DNA from: Solimonas sp036405815
Lineage (GTDB): Bacteria; Pseudomonadota; Gammaproteobacteria; Nevskiales; Nevskiaceae
NCBI GenBank assembly: GCA_036405815.1
Contig: DASWWX010000054.1
Location: 32,150 to 96,149 of the forward strand
Reading direction: 5' to 3'
DNA: 64,000 nt
Positions 9,033 through 19,106 of the stretch are shown one piece after another (positions within the stretch are counted from its first letter, which is position 1; the number at the start of each line of letters is the position of its first letter). The translations under genes and the position numbers were made by a program. A model generated the notes under the pieces. That model had not been told where the DNA came from and ran no database searches. It saw nothing but the letters and a program-made list of their open reading frames with translations.

Positions 9033-10126
9033 TGCAATGCTTCCATCTGCTCGCCGCCCGGCAACTGGCGCAGCAGGCGCTTGGTGACGCGCTCGCGCAC
9101 GCCGTCAGGACGGATGTGGCGCAGCACCTCGTGCGCGAATGTGCAGGTCAGCAGCGTGCGGGCGAGCGCTTCCGGCACGCCGCGCGAGCGCAGGTAGAAC
9201 ATCGCTTGGTCGTCGAGCTGGCCGAAGGTCGCGCCGTGCGCGCACTTGACGTCGTCGGCGTAGATCTCCAGTTCCGGCTTGGCGTTGATCTCGGCGCCCG
9301 GCGACAGGATCAGGTTGGCGACGCGCTGCTCGGAGTCGGTCTTCTGCGCGTCCTTGTGCACGCGGATCATGCCGTTGAACACCGCATGCGCCTGGTCGCG
9401 GGCGATGCCGCGGAAGGATTCGCGGCTGATGCAGTGCGGCGCGCGGTGCTCGATCCAGGTGTGGTTGTCGACGTGGCCCTTGCCGACCGGCGCGTACAGG
9501 CCGTGCAGGTACACGCTGGCACCCGGCTCGGCGAGGTCGACGTGCAGGTCGTGGCGCGACAGCTTGCCGCCGAGATCGACGGTGACGACGTCGGCACAGG
9601 CGTCGCGCGCCACGCGCAGCTTCACGCGCGTCAGGCGGTGCGCATCGGCACCGGCGTCGCTGATGCGGATCAGATGCAGACGGCTGCCGGCCTCGAGTTC
9701 GATGTCGGCGAAGATCGTCTGGAACGGCATGTCGCCGGAGGTGTTGAGAATCAGCGTCGCCTCGGCGCCGCGTTCGAGCTTCAGGCGATGGCGCTGGTGC
9801 GCGCGGTTCTCGGGGCGCAGCGGTTCTTCGAGTTTCGTGTTCGCGGCAATACTGCGGTCGAGCCCGCCGGCGGCAAAGGCGCGGTTCAGCGCATCGAGGC
9901 TATCGGCGAAGCTCTCGATGCCCATCTGCGTCGCGTCGGCATCCGGACGCAGCGCTTCGCTGGTCAGCGCACTCAGCGGGGCAAGGTCGGTGTACTGCCA
10001 GTCTTCCAGCGTGTTCGGCGGCAGGCCCTGTTCGAGGAAGGCGTAGAGCGCGGCGCGGCGCGCGGGCGTGCGCGCGGCCTCGGGCAGCGCATCGAAAGCG
10101 CTGCGGAAATGTTCGAGCGTCGCCAT
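9029..10126 (-). CDS. sufD: Fe-S cluster assembly protein SufD
   Basis: Scaffold subunit of the SufBC2D complex, paralogous to SufB. It has 365 residues with the right-handed beta-helix core and the family C-terminal segment CAHGATFGQLDDQAMFYLRS followed by RGVPEALARTLL. The N-terminal alpha-helical part (LPPNTLEDWQYTDL) is typical of SufD. It lies 2 bp downstream of sufC and overlaps sufS by 4 bp. Confidence 0.94.
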   Translation of the reverse strand: MATLEHFRSAFDALPEAARTPARRAALYAFLEQGLPPNTLEDWQYTDLAPLSALTSEALRPDADATQMGIESFADSLDALNRAFAAGGLDRSIAANTKLEEPLRPENRAHQRHRLKLERGAEATLILNTSGDMPFQTIFADIELEAGSRLHLIRISDAGADAHRLTRVKLRVARDACADVVTVDLGGKLSRHDLHVDLAEPGASVYLHGLYAPVGKGHVDNHTWIEHRAPHCISRESFRGIARDQAHAVFNGMIRVHKDAQKTDSEQRVANLILSPGAEINAKPELEIYADDVKCAHGATFGQLDDQAMFYLRSRGVPEALARTLLTCTFAHEVLRHIRPDGVRERVTKRLLRQLPGGEQMEALQ

Positions 10127-10128
10127 GA

Positions 10129-10887
10129 TCAGGCGGCCTGTCCCACCGAATTCTGCAACCAGCCGTAGCCCTTCTCTTCGAGTTCGCGTGCCAGATCCGG
10201 ACCGCCGGACTTGACGATGCGGCCGCCGGCGAGCACGTGCACGAAGTCCGGCTGCACATAGTCGAGCAGGCGCTGGTAGTGCGTGACCAGCAGCACCGCG
10301 CGTTCTTTCGAGCGCATCAGGTTGATGCCGTCGGAAACGATCTTCAGCGCGTCGATGTCCAGGCCCGAATCGGTTTCGTCGAGCACCATCAGCTTGGGTT
10401 CCAGCACCAGCATCTGGAGAATTTCGTTGCGCTTCTTCTCGCCGCCGGAGAAGCCCTCGTTGACGCCGCGCGACAGCATCGCGCTGTCCATCTTCATCTG
10501 CTTGACGCGGTGGCGCACCCAGGCGATGAAGTCGGCGGCCTCCAGTTCCTTCTCGCCGCGCGCCTTGCGCTGCGCGTTCAGCGCGGCCTTGAGGAACACC
10601 ATGTTGGAGACGCCCGGAATCTCGACCGGGTACTGGAAGCCGAGAAAGATGCCCTTGGCGGCACGCTGTTCCGGGTCGAGTTCCAGCAGGTCCTCGTCGC
10701 CGAAGCGCACGCTGCCTTGCGTGACGGTGTAGTCCTCGTGGCCGGCGAGCAGTTTCGACAGGGTCGACTTGCCGGAGCCGTTGGGGCCCATGATGGCGTG
10801 GACTTCGCCGGCGTTGATGCGCAGGTCGATCCCCTTGAGGATGTCCTTTCCATCAATACGAGCGTGCAGGTTCTGGATATCAAGCAT
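10129..10887 (-). CDS. sufC: Fe-S cluster assembly ATPase SufC
   Basis: ABC-type ATPase that drives conformational change of the SufB-SufD scaffold during cluster assembly; it is not a transporter. It has 252 residues. Seen: Walker A GPNGSGKST, the Suf-type signature FSGGEKKRNEILQ, Walker B LMVLDETDSGLD, and the switch histidine in LLVTHYQRLLDY. It lies 44 bp downstream of sufB and 2 bp before sufD. Confidence 0.97.
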   Translation of the reverse strand: MLDIQNLHARIDGKDILKGIDLRINAGEVHAIMGPNGSGKSTLSKLLAGHEDYTVTQGSVRFGDEDLLELDPEQRAAKGIFLGFQYPVEIPGVSNMVFLKAALNAQRKARGEKELEAADFIAWVRHRVKQMKMDSAMLSRGVNEGFSGGEKKRNEILQMLVLEPKLMVLDETDSGLDIDALKIVSDGINLMRSKERAVLLVTHYQRLLDYVQPDFVHVLAGGRIVKSGGPDLARELEEKGYGWLQNSVGQAA

Positions 10888-10931
10888 GGTGGTCTGGCTC
10901 GGGCGTTGGCCCTGGCTATGGACAGTGTCGA

Positions 10932-12394
<1,463 letters not shown>

Positions 12395-12395
<1 letters not shown>

Positions 12396-12847
12396 CAGCG
12401 GGCCACCGTCGGATGGAAGTTCAGGGGGTGTTCGGTGCGGCGCATGTTGGTCGCGGCCATCTGCGCCAGGGTCACGGCTTCCAGCGCCTGGCGGATCGCG
12501 GTGTTGATCAGGCGGAAGTTGGCGCGCGCGGCGCAGTCGCGCTCGATCGTGCAACCGCCGCCATGGGTCGCGCAGTCGGTGACCGAGATCGGGCCTTCCA
12601 GCGCGCCGATCACGTCGGCCACCGAGATCCGCTCCGGGCTGCGGGCCAGGCGGTAACCGCCGTGGGCGCCGCGCAGCGACTCCAGTAGCCCGCCGCGCGC
12701 CAGCGTTTTCAATAGCTTGGCGACGGTCGGGACGGGGATGTGGGTGCGCTCGGCGAGTTCCACACCGGTGTGGACCCGCTCCGGCGCGGTGGCGACGGCC
12801 GTCATCAGCACGGTCGCGTAATCGGCGAGTTTGGAAAGGCGCAGCAT
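12395..12847 (-). CDS. sufR: Rrf2-family regulator of the suf operon
   Basis: A 150-residue winged-helix regulator of the IscR/Rrf2 type that probably senses Fe-S status and controls the suf genes it precedes. Seen: the DNA-binding helix (IPVPTVAKLLKTLARGGLLES), the wing GAHGGYRLAR, and three cysteines in TDCATHGGGCTIERDC that match the IscR cluster-ligand layout. The ATG read from 12847 is preferred over an in-frame TTG one codon upstream. It matches the Xanthomonas-type SUF regulator subfamily from memory. The symbol sufR follows common use; iscR-like is an alternative. Confidence 0.88.
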
Positions 12848-13020
12848 CAATCAAGACCAGATCGGTACGGATTGGATTTTACGGAGTGCGCTGCGATAGG
12901 GCAATTGATATGGAAAAGCTATTGGGGTCCTGAGGGATGGATGCCTCTGTATAGCTATCCAGTGGGGTGGGTTTTGCGAGCGCCAAATGGTTTATCGCTA
13001 TTCGTTAGACTTTCTGAGTA
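12848..13020. promoter_or_regulatory. Divergent intergenic region between the suf operon and a thioesterase gene
   Basis: 173 bp, visibly more AT-rich than the flanking genes, holding the start regions of two divergent genes. A -10-like TAGACT (13006-13011) lies 9 bp before the thioesterase ATG, which would give a very short leader. The suf promoter and any Rrf2 operator should also be here, but I could not pick out a convincing palindrome. Confidence 0.45.
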
Positions 13021-13479
13021 ATGAACCCGCCTACCGATATCGACTGGGACGTCGACGCTCCGCATCTGGAGCGCGTTGTCGTCGGGCCCGAGCATCTGGA
13101 CCGCTTCGGCCACACCAACAACGTCATGTACCTGTCGTGGCTGGAAAAGGTGGCCTGGAGTCATTCGGTCAGCCTGGGCCTGGATTTCGACGATTACGAG
13201 AGGCTGGGCGCCGGCTGCGTCGCGCGCCGCCATGAACTCGATTACCTCGCGCCGACCTTCGCCGGCGACGAACTGTGGCTGGCGACCTGGGTGCACGAGA
13301 ACGACTTCCGCCTGAGCATGTGGCGCCGCTACCAGATCGTGCGTGCTGGCGATCGCAAGACCGTGCTGCGCGGCCAGACGCAGTGGGTGTGCGTCGACAT
13401 GAAGAGCGGCAAGCCGCGGCGCATGCCGCCGGAATTCCAGGCCTACAAGCCCTGGCCACAGCGCGAGGCCGGCGGCTGA
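13021..13479 (+). CDS. Acyl-CoA thioesterase, hotdog fold (4HBT/YbgC type)
   Basis: A 152-residue single hotdog domain. The signature DRFGHTNNVMYLSWLEKVAW has the Asp-x-x-Gly-His-x-Asn pattern of 4-hydroxybenzoyl-CoA thioesterase-like enzymes. Expected to hydrolyse acyl-CoA or acyl-ACP thioesters in the cytosol; the acyl chain cannot be told from sequence. It is a single gene, divergent from the suf operon and followed by a hairpin terminator. Confidence 0.82.
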   Translation: MNPPTDIDWDVDAPHLERVVVGPEHLDRFGHTNNVMYLSWLEKVAWSHSVSLGLDFDDYERLGAGCVARRHELDYLAPTFAGDELWLATWVHENDFRLSMWRRYQIVRAGDRKTVLRGQTQWVCVDMKSGKPRRMPPEFQAYKPWPQREAGG

Positions 13480-13488
13480 GAAAACGAA

Positions 13489-13519
13489 AAGGCCGCTGCG
13501 GGAATGCCGCACCGGCCTT
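13489..13519. terminator. Hairpin terminator between convergent genes
   Basis: Inverted repeat with arms AAGGCCG(C) and CGGCCTT plus an inner GCGG/CCGC pair around GAATG. On the minus strand the stem is followed by TTTTCGTTTTC, so it best terminates the TonB receptor gene; it may also act on the thioesterase transcript. Confidence 0.65.
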
Positions 13520-13564
13520 GATGCTCATCAGCGTTGGGCGTGCAGGCTTGGCCTGCGCCTCGCC

Positions 13565-15823
13565 TCAGCCGTCCGACGGTGGCGTGAAGTCAAAGCGCAC
13601 GCCGACGAAGATCGAACGGCCTGGCTGCGGCGCAATTTCTTTTAGGAACGAGGTCGCCAGACGTTGCTCCTCGTCCAGCAGGTTGCGGCCCATCACGTAC
13701 AGCGTCGTCGTGCCGTTGGCGCCGGCCAGAATGCGATAGCGCAGGTCTGCCGACACCAGGTCGTAGCCCGGCGTGCGGGTTTCCAGCGGCGCGAAACGAT
13801 CCTGCGCCAGCACGTGTGTGTAGTTCAGCGAACCGGCGAGTGCGTCGCGGCGTCCTTCGAGTGCCAGGCCGAAGCGGCTGGGCGTGATGCGCGGCAGGTT
13901 CTCGTCGGCATCGGACTTGAGCTGGCCGCGCACCATGTCGGCGAAACCGCGCAGGTTGAGCTTCAGCGGCCCTTCCGCGATCAGCCGGTAGCGCGCCGAC
14001 AGCTCGGCGCCGTAGAACACCGCGTCGCGCTGCGCGGCGTCGAGCAGCAGCAGCTCGCCGTCCGGATCGAACGCACCGGACTCATCGACGCGATCGGCGA
14101 TGCCATCGGACTGCGCGCTGCCGGCGCCGTCGGCGTTGAGGCCGGCGTCGACTTCGCGCAGGAACACGTAGTCGTTGATGCGGTTGTAGAAGACGCTGGC
14201 TTCCCAGGTCCAGCGACCGGCGTCCTGCGACAGCGTGACGTCGAGATTGTTGGCGGTCTCGACGTCCAGCGACGGATTGCCGCGTTCGAACGCCAGCGTC
14301 GCCAGATGCGGACCGAAGGCGTACAGCTCCTCGGGCGCCGGGGCGCGCTGGGCGCTCTGGGCGTTGACGCGCAGGTGCAGGTGTTCGGCCAGGTGCAGAT
14401 GCGCGCCCGCCGACAGGCTCAGCGGCTGGAAGTCGCGATTCGGCAGCGTGCCCGGTCCCGGCGTGTGATCGACCTGGTCGAGACGCGCGCCCAGCTCGAT
14501 GTGATGCTCGCCGATGTCGCGCCCCTCCACCCAGAACAGGCCGAGGCCGCGTGTGCGCACCGGCGGCACGAAGGCCTCCTCGCCGATGGCCTCGAAATCG
14601 CGATCGCTCAAATGCACGCCCACCACGCCGGTCCAGCCGGCAACCGGCAGATGCTCCAGCTCGATGCGGCTCTCGCGTTCCTGCACGTCGAAGGTGGTGC
14701 CGACTGCACCGTCGGGTTCCAGCTCGCGATGGCGGTAGTCGTTGATGCCGACGCGTGCCTCCAGCCGATCGAAGCCGGCGAATGGCCGGTTCAACAGCCC
14801 GCGCAGATCGACGCGGGTCTGCTCGAGATCGACACGCACGCCGTCGTGGCCATGCGCTTCCTCGGCTTCGCCTTCTTCCGCTTCCTCGTGCCCATGTTCA
14901 TGCGCGTGGCCAGGAATGCCGTAGTTGGTCTCGAAGCGGCTCACCGCGGCGCCGAGCATGCCGCGTGCGCCGGCCCAGGCCATCGAAGCGCCGTAGCTCT
15001 GTGTGCGCAGATCGCTGTTCTCGAGTACGCCACGGCGCTCATCGTCGTGCTCCTCCTCGTCCCCGTGTGCCTCGTCGTCGTGGCCGCGCTCGGCATTGCC
15101 GGGGATCTTGAACGTGCCGGCATTGCGTCGCGTGTAATGCGCGCCGAACTGCAGATCGCCGACACCGTAACGGCTGCGCAGCGCGACGTTGGTTTCATCG
15201 GCGTTGCTGCCGTAGGAGGCGTCGCCGCGCACGCGCAGGCCCGGCGTCACCGTATCTGGCAGGCGATCGTCGACGACATTGACCACGCCGGCGGAGGCGC
15301 CGCCGCCATAGATCAGTGTGGCCGGTCCCTTGATGACTTCGATCTGGTCGGCGAGCAGTGGATCGACGGATACCGCGTGATCGGCGCTGATTGACGAAGC
15401 ATCCATGGAGCCGATGCCGTTATCCATGATCTGCACGCGCGGACCGCCCTGGCCGCGGATCACCGGCCGGCCGACGCCGGGGCCGAAGCTGGCGCTGGCG
15501 ATGCCGGGGCGCTGGTCGAGTGCGTCGCCGATCGTGCCGCGACGGCGGCGTTCCAGCTCTTCGCCAGCGATCACGTCCACCGGCTGAATCAGTTCGTCGG
15601 TGGTGCGATTGAAGGGATTGGCCTGCACCACGATGGTGTCGAGCTGCGTCGCCGGCGCGTCCTCCGCGAATGCGATGGCGGGAAAGGCCAGGGTGGCCAG
15701 CGCCAGCGTCGTGGGGCGCAGCAGCGGTTGTAGCAGCAAGCGATGCCCGTCAGCGCAATCGCGGGGCAGGGAAATGGCGTTGAAACGATGCGCCGGCATG
15801 CGGCGCAGGAATGTTGCGGTCAT
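13565..15823 (-). CDS. TonB-dependent outer-membrane receptor, probable zinc receptor (ZnuD-like)
   Basis: About 752 residues from the ATG read from 15823, which has GAGG about 10 bases upstream; the ATG at 15799 is an alternative. A signal peptide ends near residue 53 (AIAFAED), then the TonB box region (LDTIVVQA), the plug with VIRGQGGPRVQIMDNG and IEVIKGPATLIYGGGASAGVV (written in parts), and a 22-strand-type barrel ending in an aromatic residue. Two putative outer loops are packed with His, Asp and Glu (about 245-264 and 304-327). Such loops are known for ZnuD, and the divergent Zur-type gene supports zinc. Copper or nickel is not excluded. Confidence 0.82.
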   Translation of the reverse strand: MTATFLRRMPAHRFNAISLPRDCADGHRLLLQPLLRPTTLALATLAFPAIAFAEDAPATQLDTIVVQANPFNRTTDELIQPVDVIAGEELERRRRGTIGDALDQRPGIASASFGPGVGRPVIRGQGGPRVQIMDNGIGSMDASSISADHAVSVDPLLADQIEVIKGPATLIYGGGASAGVVNVVDDRLPDTVTPGLRVRGDASYGSNADETNVALRSRYGVGDLQFGAHYTRRNAGTFKIPGNAERGHDDEAHGDEEEHDDERRGVLENSDLRTQSYGASMAWAGARGMLGAAVSRFETNYGIPGHAHEHGHEEAEEGEAEEAHGHDGVRVDLEQTRVDLRGLLNRPFAGFDRLEARVGINDYRHRELEPDGAVGTTFDVQERESRIELEHLPVAGWTGVVGVHLSDRDFEAIGEEAFVPPVRTRGLGLFWVEGRDIGEHHIELGARLDQVDHTPGPGTLPNRDFQPLSLSAGAHLHLAEHLHLRVNAQSAQRAPAPEELYAFGPHLATLAFERGNPSLDVETANNLDVTLSQDAGRWTWEASVFYNRINDYVFLREVDAGLNADGAGSAQSDGIADRVDESGAFDPDGELLLLDAAQRDAVFYGAELSARYRLIAEGPLKLNLRGFADMVRGQLKSDADENLPRITPSRFGLALEGRRDALAGSLNYTHVLAQDRFAPLETRTPGYDLVSADLRYRILAGANGTTTLYVMGRNLLDEEQRLATSFLKEIAPQPGRSIFVGVRFDFTPPSDG

Positions 15824-15890
15824 GAAACCCGATCCTCGAAAACAAGTGCGACGCACCGTCGAAGCGGTGCGGTCCGATAACGCGAGCGTG

Positions 15891-16175
15891 TCAGCGCAGG
15901 CGCAGCGGCGGGCCTCGGATCGGGTAACGGGTCAGCGGTGCGACGCGCGGAGCCGGCGTCGCAGCGAGGGTGGGTGCTTCGTAGGTGGCTTGCGCATGCA
16001 CCACCTGCACGATGGCGGGCGGCGGTGCCGCGTCGGTGCGGTGACCGACATGGCACAACTGGCAGGTCAGATCGTTGGCCGAAACCGGATGCTCGAACGC
16101 ATGCGCGACCAGCAGCCACTGGCCCAGGATCAGGGCGGCGGCGAGCAGCAGCTTGCGTGAGAGGGCGGAGCGCAT
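15891..16175 (-). CDS. Small exported CxxCH protein (DUF2946-like)
   Basis: A 94-residue protein with an N-terminal signal peptide (hydrophobic 8-24, cleavage near AHAFEH) and then NDLTCQLCHVGHRTDA, a CxxCH motif (C38, C41, H42) with another His at 45. The rest is Ala/Pro-rich with no clear fold. It lies 67 bp upstream of the TonB receptor on the same strand and is probably co-transcribed. The motif could bind zinc or copper; one CxxCH in such a small Pro-rich protein makes a c-type cytochrome less likely. DUF2946-type genes commonly accompany metal receptors. Confidence 0.6.
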   Translation of the reverse strand: MRSALSRKLLLAAALILGQWLLVAHAFEHPVSANDLTCQLCHVGHRTDAAPPPAIVQVVHAQATYEAPTLAATPAPRVAPLTRYPIRGPPLRLR

Positions 16176-16249
16176 GTCGGCAACGATTAAGTGCGCGAGG
16201 TCGACGGAATCCGGTTCGGTTGCGGCAGCTTTTCAGGCGTGCCGCGCCG

Positions 16250-16268
16250 GATGTTACAGGATTACATC
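16250..16268. promoter_or_regulatory. Candidate Zur operator
   Basis: A 19-bp imperfect palindrome, GATGTTACAGGATTACATC, in the 259-bp divergent region between the metal receptor genes and the Zur-type gene. Its core GTTAC-AGG-ATTAC is close to the GTTATANNATAAC-like Zur box of Gammaproteobacteria. The assignment rests on position and resemblance only. Confidence 0.4.
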
Positions 16269-16434
16269 TGCGGGCGACGATGCCCCCTTGTCGTTTGGAT
16301 TCGCCTTGACGGAATCTTGCGCGGGCCCGCAGTCGCCGCAGGATTTCGGCGCTAAGCTGGCGCGCCGTCGGTTGCGGTGCAGGCGCTTCAAGGCTCCGCC
16401 GATACGACGCCATCGAATCCAGCAGAAGCCCCCC

Positions 16435-16968
16435 ATGCCCCCGAAATCTCGTGCTTCGACCGTGTCACGGACTGCCTCACGTACTCCCGCGCGAGCCGCC
16501 GCGCGTCGGTCCGGCGCACCGCCGCAGCACGACGCCGCACCCTTGATGGCGCGCGCCGAAGCGCTGTGCCGTGCCCGTGCGCTGCGCTTTACCGCGATCC
16601 GCCAGGAAACCTACGCCTTGCTGCTGCGGCAGCAGCAGCCGTTGTCGGCCTATGCCCTGCTCGACAAGCTCGAGCGGCGGCTGGGTCACAAGCTGGCGCC
16701 GCTGACGATCTACCGCGCACTGGATTTCCTGGTCGACAGCGGTCTGGTCCACAAGCTGGAAACCGCCAGTGCATTCATGGTCTGCGATCACCCGGAGGAT
16801 CGGCACCAGAGTCTGTATCTGGTGTGCACCGGCTGCGGCGATGCCGAGGAAGTGGCCATGCCGTCGGTCGCGACCGCGATCGAGCGGCACGCGCGGGCCC
16901 GTTCGTTCCGCGCCCGACGCCAGATCGTCGAGGTGCAGGGCTTGTGCCGGCGCTGCGACGCGGCATGA
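16435..16968 (+). CDS. zur: Fur-family transcriptional regulator, probable zinc uptake regulator Zur
   Basis: A 177-residue Fur-family repressor. ATG 16435 is chosen; residues 1-35 form a basic, low-complexity extension, and a shorter protein could start at the ATG at 16543. Seen: the winged helix (RFTAIRQETYALLLRQQQ, then LAPLTIYRALDFLVDSGLVH) and two CxxC pairs, CTGC (131-134) and CRRC (171-174), which form the structural zinc site in Zur and Fur. The short HxH region and the divergent zinc-type receptor favour Zur over Fur. Its stop overlaps the next gene's ATG (ATGA). Confidence 0.8.
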   Translation: MPPKSRASTVSRTASRTPARAAARRSGAPPQHDAAPLMARAEALCRARALRFTAIRQETYALLLRQQQPLSAYALLDKLERRLGHKLAPLTIYRALDFLVDSGLVHKLETASAFMVCDHPEDRHQSLYLVCTGCGDAEEVAMPSVATAIERHARARSFRARRQIVEVQGLCRRCDAA

Positions 16969-17243
16969 GTCACCGGGTCGAGATCGAGTACTGCACCGGC
17001 TGCCGCTGGCTGTTGCGGGCCGGCTGGCTGGCGCAGGAGCTGCTGACCACGTTCCAGGATGAGTTGCAGGAAGTGGCGATCAAGCCGGGCAAGGGCGGCG
17101 TGTTCCGCGTGAGCCTGGACGGCGAGCGCCTGGCCGATCGCGAAACCGATGGCGGCTTCCCCGATCTGCCGCTGCTCAAGCAGGCGATCCGTGACCGCGT
17201 GGCGCCGGGCCGTTCGCTGGGCCATAGCGACCGGCGTCTCTGA
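16965..17243 (+). CDS. Rdx/SelW/SelT-family protein with CxxC redox motif
   Basis: A 92-residue thioredoxin-like-fold protein starting MSHRVEIEYCTGCRWLLRAG, with the CxxC of the SelW/Rdx family in its cysteine form (no TGA selenocysteine codon). Other family features are ELLTTFQDELQEVAIKPG and GGVFRVSLDGE. Biochemical role is unknown for most bacterial members; thiol redox is presumed. It overlaps zur by 4 bp, so the two are translated from one message. Confidence 0.82.
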   Translation: MSHRVEIEYCTGCRWLLRAGWLAQELLTTFQDELQEVAIKPGKGGVFRVSLDGERLADRETDGGFPDLPLLKQAIRDRVAPGRSLGHSDRRL

Positions 17244-17302
17244 GCGCGTTGCGCGGGGTCGTGTCGTCTCCTCGGATTCTCGCGCGGGTTCCTGCGCGGA
17301 TT

Positions 17303-17821
17303 TCAGTCGCCGGTTTTGTCGGAAGTCGTTAGCCAGATCAGTTGCGGCGCGGCGCCTTGCGCGCCCCGCACGATCGCGTGCTGATCAAACTGGCGGCCCA
17401 GCGTCTCCGGCAGTTCGAGCGGCGGGTCGATCAGCAGGCAGGACGGCTCGTCCGGCCACTGGCCAGCGGGATCGACGTGTACGGCGTCGTGCCAGGGTTG
17501 CCGGTGCGTCGCGAGGGCCTGCTGCAGTTCCATTTGGCGCTGCCGGTTCTCGTCATCGTCCAGCGGCCGCGATCGTGGATTGCAGGCGGTGACCAGCGCC
17601 CAGTGTCGCGCGTGCAGTACAGACCACAGGCGATCGTCGGCGGCCGGATCGGCGAGGCCGATGCGCAAATCCAGTGCGCCATCGTGGAGCAGGACCCGGT
17701 AGATCGCGGCGCGGTAGGCGCCCTCCCAGGCGGCTTTCGCATCCGGCGTTGCGTCGGGCGCTGAGTGGGGTGCCGCTTCCGGTTTCTCGCCGGGCGCCGT
17801 TCCCGTGCGCCCGGCGCTCAT
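17303..17821 (-). CDS. DUF3293 family protein
   Basis: A 172-residue protein from the ATG read from 17821. The central ALVTACNPRSRPLDDDENRQRQ matches the conserved TAxNP...S..EN pattern of DUF3293, with a late DEPSCLLI. No enzymatic function is known. It overlaps the upstream hydrolase gene by 4 bp. The longer open frame extending to 18004 lies inside that hydrolase gene and is rejected. Confidence 0.7.
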   Translation of the reverse strand: MSAGRTGTAPGEKPEAAPHSAPDATPDAKAAWEGAYRAAIYRVLLHDGALDLRIGLADPAADDRLWSVLHARHWALVTACNPRSRPLDDDENRQRQMELQQALATHRQPWHDAVHVDPAGQWPDEPSCLLIDPPLELPETLGRQFDQHAIVRGAQGAAPQLIWLTTSDKTGD

Positions 17822-18342
17822 GCGGGATCGAGCGCCAGCACGCGCAGGAGCAGGCGCTCGAATGCGGCTGCGACGTCGTCGATGCGCGTGTTGAGCCCGT
17901 GTTCGTCGTCGATCAGCCGCAGTTCGGCGCGATGTCGTTGCGCGAAGCGGATCGCGCGTTCCGGCGGCACGATGTCGTCGCGCCAGCCGTGCACCACGCT
18001 GCACAGCGCGGGGATGCCCTCGGGTTCGCTGTCCCAGCCGGGGAAGTACAGCGCCGGTGCCATCAGGAACAGGGCCTGCGGCTTCAGCGCGGCGCAGGCC
18101 ATCGCCGAGACGTAGCCGCCCATGCTGGAGCCGGCGAGCACGAGCCGGCGCGCCTGCGGACGCAGCGCCAGCAACTGTGCGACGCGGGCTGCCGGATCGT
18201 GCGTGTGACTATAATCCGGGCTGACGACCTCGAAGCCGTGTCGCCGCGCCGTTTCAGCGAGCCGCGTGATCTTCGTGCCCCAGGGGCCGCTCTCCTTGCC
18301 GTGGGCGAAAACGACGAGTCGTTCGTGGACGCGATCGGTCAT
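17818..18342 (-). CDS. Small alpha/beta hydrolase
   Basis: A 174-residue alpha/beta-hydrolase-fold protein of the short (YqiA/RBBP9-like) kind. Seen: the oxyanion-hole start VVFAHGKESGPWGTK, the nucleophile elbow AGSSMGGYVS, an acid in HGWRDDIVP, and a late His in DDEHGL. It is probably a serine esterase of unknown substrate. It overlaps the DUF3293 gene and is divergent from 18372 with only 29 bp between the starts. Confidence 0.78.
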   Translation of the reverse strand: MTDRVHERLVVFAHGKESGPWGTKITRLAETARRHGFEVVSPDYSHTHDPAARVAQLLALRPQARRLVLAGSSMGGYVSAMACAALKPQALFLMAPALYFPGWDSEPEGIPALCSVVHGWRDDIVPPERAIRFAQRHRAELRLIDDEHGLNTRIDDVAAAFERLLLRVLALDPA

Positions 18343-18371
18343 CGGCGAATCGAGGACAGGAGCATGCGAGC

Positions 18372-18743
18372 ATGATACTGAAAGCCCGAAAGATGGCCGA
18401 TGGCGAGGACGACGCCGGCGCAGGTGGCAAGCGCAAGCGCCGCGGCCGCAACGAGCCGCTCGATGTGAAGCTCACCGTGGCCTTTCGCTTCGGCGACGAG
18501 CCGGAAGACCGGGTGACGATGATCAATCAGCGAACCGTGCCGATGGTGGGCGGTCTGATTGCCAATCGCAGCCGCATCATCCGCGGATTCGTCGCGCTGC
18601 TGACGCGCACAGCGTTGACGCAGCCGCGGCTGGCACGGCAACTGTTTCCGTTCGCCATGCGGGCGGCACAGGTGCGCGGCAAGGGTGGCGCCAAGAACGG
18701 CGCCAGTCACAGCGGCAAGGGCAAGAAACGAAAAGGCAGATGA
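18372..18743 (+). CDS. Hypothetical basic protein
   Basis: A 123-residue protein with no family I recognise. The ends are highly basic (GGKRKRRGR near residue 20, GKGKKRKGR at the C-terminus), around a middle with FRFGDEPEDRVTMINQRT and an Arg-rich helical stretch. An AGGAG lies 10 bases before ATG 18372. The next gene starts 1 bp after its stop, which supports a real coding region. Nucleic-acid binding would fit the charge but is a guess. Confidence 0.45.
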   Translation: MILKARKMADGEDDAGAGGKRKRRGRNEPLDVKLTVAFRFGDEPEDRVTMINQRTVPMVGGLIANRSRIIRGFVALLTRTALTQPRLARQLFPFAMRAAQVRGKGGAKNGASHSGKGKKRKGR

Positions 18744-18744
18744 G

Positions 18745-19038
18745 ATGAAAGCGTTGCAGATCTTCAACGTCGTCGTGCTGCTGCTGTGCGCGACGTTCTT
18801 CGTCACGCTGGGCGTGGTCACGCTGATGTACGGCTACCATCTGGACGCGGCGCCGCGCATGCGCGCGGAATGGCCGAAGGTGTCCGGCACCACCGCGGTA
18901 TTCGCGGTGCTGACGCTGATCGCGTACCTCACGTTCTGGTCGCAGCGTCGCCGCTTCGCCTGGCGCTGGCCGGCGCAGGTGGGCCTGCTGGTGGCGCTCA
19001 CCGTGGGTGCGCAGCTGCTGCTGAAAATCCTGAGCTGA
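18745..19038 (+). CDS. Small integral membrane protein, unknown
   Basis: A 97-residue protein with three predicted membrane helices (about 5-28, 49-66 and 76-95) joined by short basic loops (SQRRRFAWRW). No known motif. It starts 1 bp after the preceding gene and is likely co-transcribed with it. Confidence 0.55.
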   Translation: MKALQIFNVVVLLLCATFFVTLGVVTLMYGYHLDAAPRMRAEWPKVSGTTAVFAVLTLIAYLTFWSQRRRFAWRWPAQVGLLVALTVGAQLLLKILS

Positions 19039-19106
19039 GCGTCGCGCTGCGCCCATCCTGAGTTCCGAATCCCGAGTTCACGTTCGAGAGTACGCCGAGA
19101 GTCCGC

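Noticed and set aside
18339..18821. Minus-strand open frame of 160 codons opposite the two small genes at 18372 and 18745
   Set aside because: The plus-strand pair has a ribosome binding site and 1-bp spacing, and the second gene has clean membrane helices; the minus frame has neither.
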